DNA of 10,245 nt from CBDVBD01 sp965372135 (lineage in GTDB: Bacteria; Electryoneota; RPQS01; CBDVBD01): assembly GCA_965372135.1 (NCBI GenBank), contig CBDVBD010000123.1, positions 1 to 10,245 of the forward strand. Direction: 5' to 3'. Shown here one piece after another: positions 7,516 through 10,245 of the stretch; the first letter of the stretch is position 1, and each line of letters opens with the position of its first letter. The position numbers and the translations under genes are program-made. Below the pieces are notes generated by a model that worked only from the letters and a program-made list of their open reading frames with translations, had not been told where the DNA came from and ran no database searches.

Positions 7516-7561
7516 GCTTTCCAATCTTGTCAGACCGTCTGTCATGTTTCCAAATTGGAGG
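7503..7561 (+). promoter_or_regulatory. Candidate structured leader covering the spoVG ribosome binding site
   Basis: Several complementary segments fall between the end of ispE and spoVG. GGAAACA (7503-7509) can pair with TGTTTCC (7545-7551). TCCAAT (7520-7525) can pair with ATTGGA (7554-7559), and two G-U pairs extend this helix over the GGAGG ribosome site. GGAAA (7503-7507) can instead pair locally with TTTCC (7518-7522). An inner palindrome CAGAC-C-GTCTG lies at 7531-7541. The first two pairings cannot both form as simple nested helices. Each stem is short, so this is a hypothesis about translational control or coupling to ispE. Confidence 0.3.
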
Positions 7562-7566
7562 TGGGA

Positions 7567-7854
7567 ATGGAAATCACGGAAGTCAACATCAACCTCCGCG
7601 ATGAGGACAAACTGAAAGCGTTTGTCAATATTACGTTTGAAGACGTATTCGTGGTCAGGGGATTGAAAATCATCTTAGGGCGACAAGGGCTGTTTGTATG
7701 CATGCCCAGCCGTCGGATGAACGACGGCACCTATAAGGATATCGCTCACCCCATCGACAATGAATATCGCGAGCATATAGAGCGGATGATTCTCGATAAA
7801 TACCACACCATGCTTGAAAGTGGGGAATTTGGGGAGCAGGAAGCAAGTAGATAA
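7567..7854 (+). CDS. spoVG: SpoVG family regulator (septation protein SpoVG)
   Basis: SpoVG is a small DNA- and RNA-binding protein. In Bacillus it affects asymmetric septation and sporulation, and in other bacteria (Staphylococcus, Borrelia, Listeria) it acts as a global regulator. The 95-residue product starts Met-Glu-Ile-Thr-Glu-Val-Asn-Ile and contains the family core GLFVCMPSRRMNDGTYKDIA (41-60) followed by His-Pro-Ile. The usual length is about 85-100. I chose ATG 7567 over the in-frame TTG 7555, because the latter overlaps the ribosome site GGAGG (7557-7561), which lies five bases before ATG 7567. SpoVG here says nothing about sporulation, since the family is widespread in non-sporulating diderms. 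Its position between ispE and prs matches the Bacillus gene order. Confidence 0.96.
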   Translation: MEITEVNINLRDEDKLKAFVNITFEDVFVVRGLKIILGRQGLFVCMPSRRMNDGTYKDIAHPIDNEYREHIERMILDKYHTMLESGEFGEQEASR

Positions 7855-7904
7855 ATGCTGCTTCAATATCTGCAGACATTTCTTGCCGAATCTTTAGCAT
7901 TCAA

Positions 7905-7924
7905 TTGGTGAAATTTGGTGAAAT
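7905..7924 (+). repeat. Exact tandem repeat of TTGGTGAAAT (2 x 10 bp)
   Basis: Two perfect, adjacent copies of the 10-base unit TTGGTGAAAT lie in the 154-base gap between spoVG and tRNA-Gln, about 50 bases upstream of the probable -35 box of the tRNA promoter. The ten-base period places both copies on the same helix face, as expected for a pair of protein subunits. No coding region covers it. It may be an activator site or simply a small duplication. Confidence 0.6.
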
Positions 7925-7942
7925 GAATGGATCGCTGCCAAG

Positions 7943-7957
7943 ATGCGTTTAGCGCAT
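7943..7957 (+). promoter_or_regulatory. Small inverted repeat between spoVG and tRNA-Gln
   Basis: ATGCG-TTTAG-CGCAT forms a five-pair stem with a five-base loop, about 16 bases before the likely -35 box of the tRNA promoter. There is no T-run after it, so it does not look like a terminator for spoVG. It could be an operator-like site or part of the spoVG 3' end. Function not determined. Confidence 0.3.
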
Positions 7958-7972
7958 GGTTGTATTGTGTGG

Positions 7973-8000
7973 TTGGCATAATAACAATGATCCATATTTA
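7973..8000 (+). promoter_or_regulatory. Probable sigma-70-type promoter for tRNA-Gln and the prs-rplY-pth unit
   Basis: TTGGCA at 7973-7978 resembles a -35 box and TATTTA at 7995-8000 a -10 box, with a 16-base spacer. TTTAAT at 7997-8002 is an alternative -10 with 18 bases. The predicted transcription start, around 8007, is almost at the first base of the mature tRNA (8009), which is a strong positional argument. No other promoter-like stretch is evident before prs, so the same transcript probably serves prs and the genes after it. Confidence 0.5.
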
Positions 8001-8008
8001 ATAAAACA

Positions 8009-8083
8009 TGGGGTGTAGCCAAGTGGGAAGGCACGGGGTTTTGGTCCCCGCATTCGGAGGTTCGAATCCTCCCACCCCAGCCA
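8009..8083 (+). tRNA. tRNA-Gln (anticodon TTG)
   Basis: A complete cloverleaf can be folded by eye. The acceptor arm is TGGGGTG (8009-8015) with CACCCCA (8073-8079). The D arm is GCC/GGC with loop 8021-8029. The anticodon stem is CGGGG/CCCCG with the seven-base loop TTTTGGT (8039-8045), giving anticodon TTG at 8041-8043. The variable region is 8051-8055. The T arm is GGAGG/CCTCC with loop TTCGAAT (8061-8067). The discriminator base is G8080 and CCA is encoded at 8081-8083. All stems pair perfectly. The tRNA reads CAA (and probably CAG) glutamine codons. It lies 28 bases before the chosen prs start, so the precursor is probably cut by RNase P and 3' processing enzymes out of a tRNA-mRNA transcript. 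Confidence 0.97.
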
Positions 8084-8111
8084 CGGTATATTTTAGGAGG
8101 TCATGCCGATC

Positions 8112-9047
8112 ATGCCAGACAATATGAAGGTGTTCGCCGGAACCGCCAACCCGCAGTTGGCGCAGGATATTTCCAATCATCTGAGTATTCCGCTGGGAAA
8201 TGTGGATGTCGGGCGTTTTGCGGATGGGGAAATCTCGATTAAGTTTCTGGAGAATATCCGTGGGACTGATATGTTTATCATTCAGCCCACCCCTCCCCCG
8301 GCGGAAAACTTGATGGAGCTTTTGATTATGATGGATGCCGCCAAACGAGCCAGCGCTCGACGTATCACGGCAGTTATCCCTTATTTCGGTTATGCACGGC
8401 AGGATCGGAAAGACGAAGGGCGAGTGCCCATTACCGCTAAATTAATTGCCGATTTGCTGACCGCGGCGGGTACCGATCGAATCATCTCCATGGACTTGCA
8501 CGCTGCACAGATTCAGGGTTTTTTTAATATTCCGTTTGACCATTTATACGCGTCGGCAGTGTTGATAGACTACGTACGTAGTCGCAAGATGGAGAATCTG
8601 GTGATGGTGTCGCCCGATGTGGGGTCGTTGAAGATGGCGCGAGCCTATGCCCGGCGGCTGGGATGCGCTTATGCCATGGTGGATAAAATTCGCAAAGTTC
8701 CCAATGTGGCGGAGGCAGCGCATCTGATCGGTGAAGTGGCAGGCATGGATGCCATGATTGTGGATGACATGGTGGATACCGGCGGGTCAGTGGCAGGGAC
8801 GGCGGAAACCTTGCGGGAAAAGGGTGCCCGGCGCATCGAAGTAGCTTGCACCCATGCCATCCTTTCCGGGGATGCTTGGAAGAGAATGCAAGACTCTGCC
8901 ATCGATCGCTTCGCTGCTTGCGATACGTTGCCGCCTAAAAATATCAAGGAATTTACTAAATTCGAAAGCGTGTCGGTCGCCAAATTATTTGCCGAGGCGA
9001 TCCAACGCACGCATAATGAGGAATCCATCTCAACCTTGTTTGTGTAA
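8112..9047 (+). CDS. prs: Ribose-phosphate pyrophosphokinase (PRPP synthetase)
   Basis: Prs transfers pyrophosphate from ATP to ribose 5-phosphate, making PRPP for purine, pyrimidine, histidine, tryptophan and NAD synthesis. The product has 311 residues, the normal class I length. From the chosen start it shows Met-Lys-Val-Phe-Ala-Gly-Thr-Ala-Asn-Pro near the N-terminus, the flexible-loop motif Tyr-Ala-Arg-Gln-Asp-Arg-Lys (Arg96-Lys100) and the metal/ATP site Asp128-Leu-His130. The PRPP-binding loop is Val-Asp-Asp-Met-Val-Asp-Thr-Gly-Gly-Ser (217-226), a mild variant of the usual Asp-Thr-Ala/Gly-Gly-Thr. The ribosome site AGGAGG (8095-8100) lies only two bases before ATG 8103 but eleven before ATG 8112, so I prefer 8112. 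Starting at 8103 would add three residues. It follows tRNA-Gln and precedes rplY and pth, a widespread order. Confidence 0.97.
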   Translation: MPDNMKVFAGTANPQLAQDISNHLSIPLGNVDVGRFADGEISIKFLENIRGTDMFIIQPTPPPAENLMELLIMMDAAKRASARRITAVIPYFGYARQDRKDEGRVPITAKLIADLLTAAGTDRIISMDLHAAQIQGFFNIPFDHLYASAVLIDYVRSRKMENLVMVSPDVGSLKMARAYARRLGCAYAMVDKIRKVPNVAEAAHLIGEVAGMDAMIVDDMVDTGGSVAGTAETLREKGARRIEVACTHAILSGDAWKRMQDSAIDRFAACDTLPPKNIKEFTKFESVSVAKLFAEAIQRTHNEESISTLFV

Positions 9048-9076
9048 TTTACAGTAGTGATCTGTGGGAGAAATCC

Positions 9077-9727
9077 ATGAATGATAATGTGTTAAATGCT
9101 CAGGAACGTGGCAGCGGGAAGAGTGAACTCAAGCACCTTCGGAAACAGAAATTGGTGCCGGGAATCTTCTATACCTCTCAGGAACAATCGGTGCCGATCG
9201 CGTTTGCCGAAGTGGAATTAAATAAGCTGTTGGCGCATAAACCTGCTTTGATTTTGTTGAAGATGCCTGATGGAAATGACCGGGAATGTGTGGTGCGGGC
9301 CGTGCAGCGGGATCCGTTGTGGGGTAATATTCTCCATATCGATTTTATGGGGATCACCCGGGGGCAGAAGGTCACGCTCACAGTGCCGCTGCATTTGATC
9401 GGTACCCCTGAAGGTGTGAAGGAAGGGGGGATTTTGGAGCATACGCTCAGGGAATTGGAGATTGAATGTATGCCGCGTCATATTCCCAGCCATTTGGAGT
9501 GGGAGGTGTCATCATTGGTGGTGGGGGATTCGGTGCGGGTGGAAGAGCTGGAATTCGAAAATATCGAGATTTTGACCGATCCCAGCAGCTCTTTGGCTAC
9601 CGTGGTACCGCCAAGGGTGGAAAAAGAACCAGTGGTCGAAGAGGAAGAGGAATTGGAAGAAGAAGTGGAAGGCGAGGAAGCTCCTGAGGAAGGCGAAGAG
9701 CCGTCCGAGGAATCGGAAGAATCATAA
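9077..9727 (+). CDS. rplY: 50S ribosomal protein L25 / general stress protein Ctc (long form)
   Basis: L25 binds 5S rRNA in the central protuberance of the large subunit. The long TL5/CTC form has an extra C-terminal domain. Here the N-terminal 5S-binding domain carries Leu-Arg-Lys-Gln-Lys-Leu-Val-Pro-Gly-Ile-Phe-Tyr and Val-Gln-Arg-Asp-Pro-Leu-Trp-Gly-Asn-Ile-Leu-His-Ile-Asp-Phe, the typical signature. The C-terminal beta domain includes Pro-Leu-His-Leu-Ile-Gly-Thr-Pro-Glu-Gly-Val-Lys-Glu-Gly-Gly. Residues 181-216 form an acidic tail with 21 glutamates in 36 residues, known for this family but variable. Length is 216. ATG 9077 has GGGAG (9066-9070) at six bases. The 29-base gap after prs and the 105-base gap before pth suggest co-transcription with both. 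In Bacillus the equivalent gene is ctc, also between prs and pth. Confidence 0.96.
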   Translation: MNDNVLNAQERGSGKSELKHLRKQKLVPGIFYTSQEQSVPIAFAEVELNKLLAHKPALILLKMPDGNDRECVVRAVQRDPLWGNILHIDFMGITRGQKVTLTVPLHLIGTPEGVKEGGILEHTLRELEIECMPRHIPSHLEWEVSSLVVGDSVRVEELEFENIEILTDPSSSLATVVPPRVEKEPVVEEEEELEEEVEGEEAPEEGEEPSEESEES

Positions 9728-9757
9728 TCCGCATGTTGATAGTTATGCCTATTCAGG

Positions 9758-9791
9758 AATTCCAGGATGGGTATTATATCCCACTGGAATT
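9758..9791 (+). promoter_or_regulatory. Bulged 12-bp hairpin in the rplY-pth gap
   Basis: AATTCCAG (9758-9765) pairs with CTGGAATT (9784-9791) over eight bases. After a two-base bulge (GA, 9766-9767), TGGG (9768-9771) pairs with CCCA (9780-9783). The loop is eight bases and AT-rich (9772-9779). All twelve pairs are Watson-Crick. The sequence after it is not T-rich, so it is not a standard intrinsic terminator. It lies about 40 bases before the pth start and may be an RNA-processing site, a transcript-stabilising stem or a protein-binding dyad. The rest of the 9728-9832 gap shows only two 22-codon reading frames without ribosome sites. Confidence 0.55.
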
Positions 9792-9832
9792 AGACAAATG
9801 ATGAACTGGTTAGGGTTTGTTGAGGTAAAGAT

Positions 9833-10245
9833 TTGGCAGTGTCTGGGTTGGAAGCACATGTATTAATTGGTTTAGGGAATCCGGGTGCCGATTACGAAAA
9901 CACCCCTCACAACGTCGGGTTTCAAGTCGTTCATGCTTTGGCAACCCGTTGGAAGGCGGTATTCCGTCCGGGAAAAGGCGCCTTCTACTGGACTAACATT
10001 GCTCCCCCTTTAAAGACTGCGTTGGTGAAGCCAACCACCTATATGAACCGCAGCGGACAGGCGGTGCTTGAGGTTCTCGACAAGCTGCAAGTGCCGGTGG
10101 ATCGATTGTTGGTGGTTTGCGATGATCTCCAACTTCCCTTGGGAAAGATTCGATTGCGACGGAAGGGGGGGGACGGCGGGCATCACGGATTGGAATCTAT
10201 TATCTATCATTTAGAAACCGAAGAATTTGCCCGTCTTAGGCTGGG
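9833..10245 (+). CDS. pth: Peptidyl-tRNA hydrolase (Pth), 3' end beyond the window
   Basis: Pth cleaves the ester bond of peptidyl-tRNAs that drop off ribosomes, recycling tRNA. About 137 codons are present with no stop before the window edge, out of the usual 185-200. Family residues are visible: Gly-Leu-Gly-Asn-Pro-Gly at 13-18 (substrate Asn16), Asn-Thr-Pro-His-Asn-Val-Gly-Phe with catalytic His26, Lys-Pro-Thr-Thr-Tyr-Met-Asn (66-72), Asp97-Asp98-Leu-Gln-Leu-Pro-Leu-Gly, and Gly-Gly-His117-His118-Gly-Leu. The start is TTG 9833, with GAGG (9822-9825) seven bases upstream. GTG 9839 and TTG 9848 are in-frame alternatives with worse spacing, and there is no in-frame ATG before the first conserved motif. 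It follows rplY as in many bacteria. Its placement with tRNA-Gln and L25 fits a translation-linked cluster. Confidence 0.95.
   Translation, partial: MAVSGLEAHVLIGLGNPGADYENTPHNVGFQVVHALATRWKAVFRPGKGAFYWTNIAPPLKTALVKPTTYMNRSGQAVLEVLDKLQVPVDRLLVVCDDLQLPLGKIRLRRKGGDGGHHGLESIIYHLETEEFARLRL

Noticed and set aside
7836..7866. GAAGCA/TGCTTC inverted repeat around the spoVG stop as a terminator
   Set aside because: Six pairs with a 13-base loop and no T-run afterwards do not make a credible terminator.
7998..8180. Minus-strand 60-codon frame across tRNA-Gln and the prs start
   Set aside because: It runs through a perfect tRNA cloverleaf. Frames of this kind across tRNA genes are a common artefact.
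1..10245. CRISPR arrays, transposons, phage or toxin-antitoxin genes
   Set aside because: No spaced repeat series, transposase or integrase motif, or terminal inverted repeats were seen. Although a tRNA gene is present, no duplicated tRNA 3' end suggests an integration site.

Overview
The window is a densely packed, single-strand (+) stretch of a bacterial chromosome of roughly balanced base composition. It carries nine protein genes, two of them cut by the window edges, plus one tRNA. There are no mobile elements, CRISPR arrays or phage genes. LolA (periplasmic lipoprotein carrier), a Wzz/Wzc-type envelope kinase and FtsK with membrane segments indicate a diderm (Gram-negative-type) bacterium. 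SpoVG, ComB and the L25/Ctc-Pth order are shared with Firmicutes, Deltaproteobacteria and several uncultured diderm phyla. The exact lineage cannot be fixed from the sequence alone.

Left part (1-6616), cell envelope and division: the 3' end of a comB-like phosphatase gene, then ftsK (DNA translocase), lolA (overlapping the end of ftsK and starting at TTG), a multi-pass YbhN/AglD-type flippase-like membrane protein, and a large polysaccharide chain-length/tyrosine autokinase of the Wzc type with a striking tyrosine-rich C-terminal tail. ftsK, lolA and the flippase-like gene overlap or lie within a few bases of each other. The kinase gene follows after 29 bases. This looks like one transcription unit.

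Right part (6649-10245), a conserved housekeeping cluster: ispE (isoprenoid precursor synthesis), spoVG (nucleic-acid-binding regulator), tRNA-Gln(UUG), prs (PRPP synthetase), rplY/ctc (ribosomal protein L25) and pth (peptidyl-tRNA hydrolase, truncated by the window end). The order ispE ... spoVG ... prs-ctc-pth matches the Bacillus subtilis cluster, but with tRNA-Gln in the place where Bacillus has gcaD/glmU, and without purR-yabJ. A plausible sigma-70-type promoter ends almost exactly at the tRNA 5' end, so tRNA-Gln, prs, rplY and pth probably share a transcript.

The gaps hold a few structures that the genes do not explain. They are an exact tandem 10-bp repeat upstream of the tRNA promoter, a 12-bp bulged hairpin between rplY and pth, competing pairings around the spoVG ribosome binding site, and a short hairpin before ispE. 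No clearly new biological system is visible. The most unusual items are the tRNA-for-glmU arrangement, these leader structures and the kinase tail.
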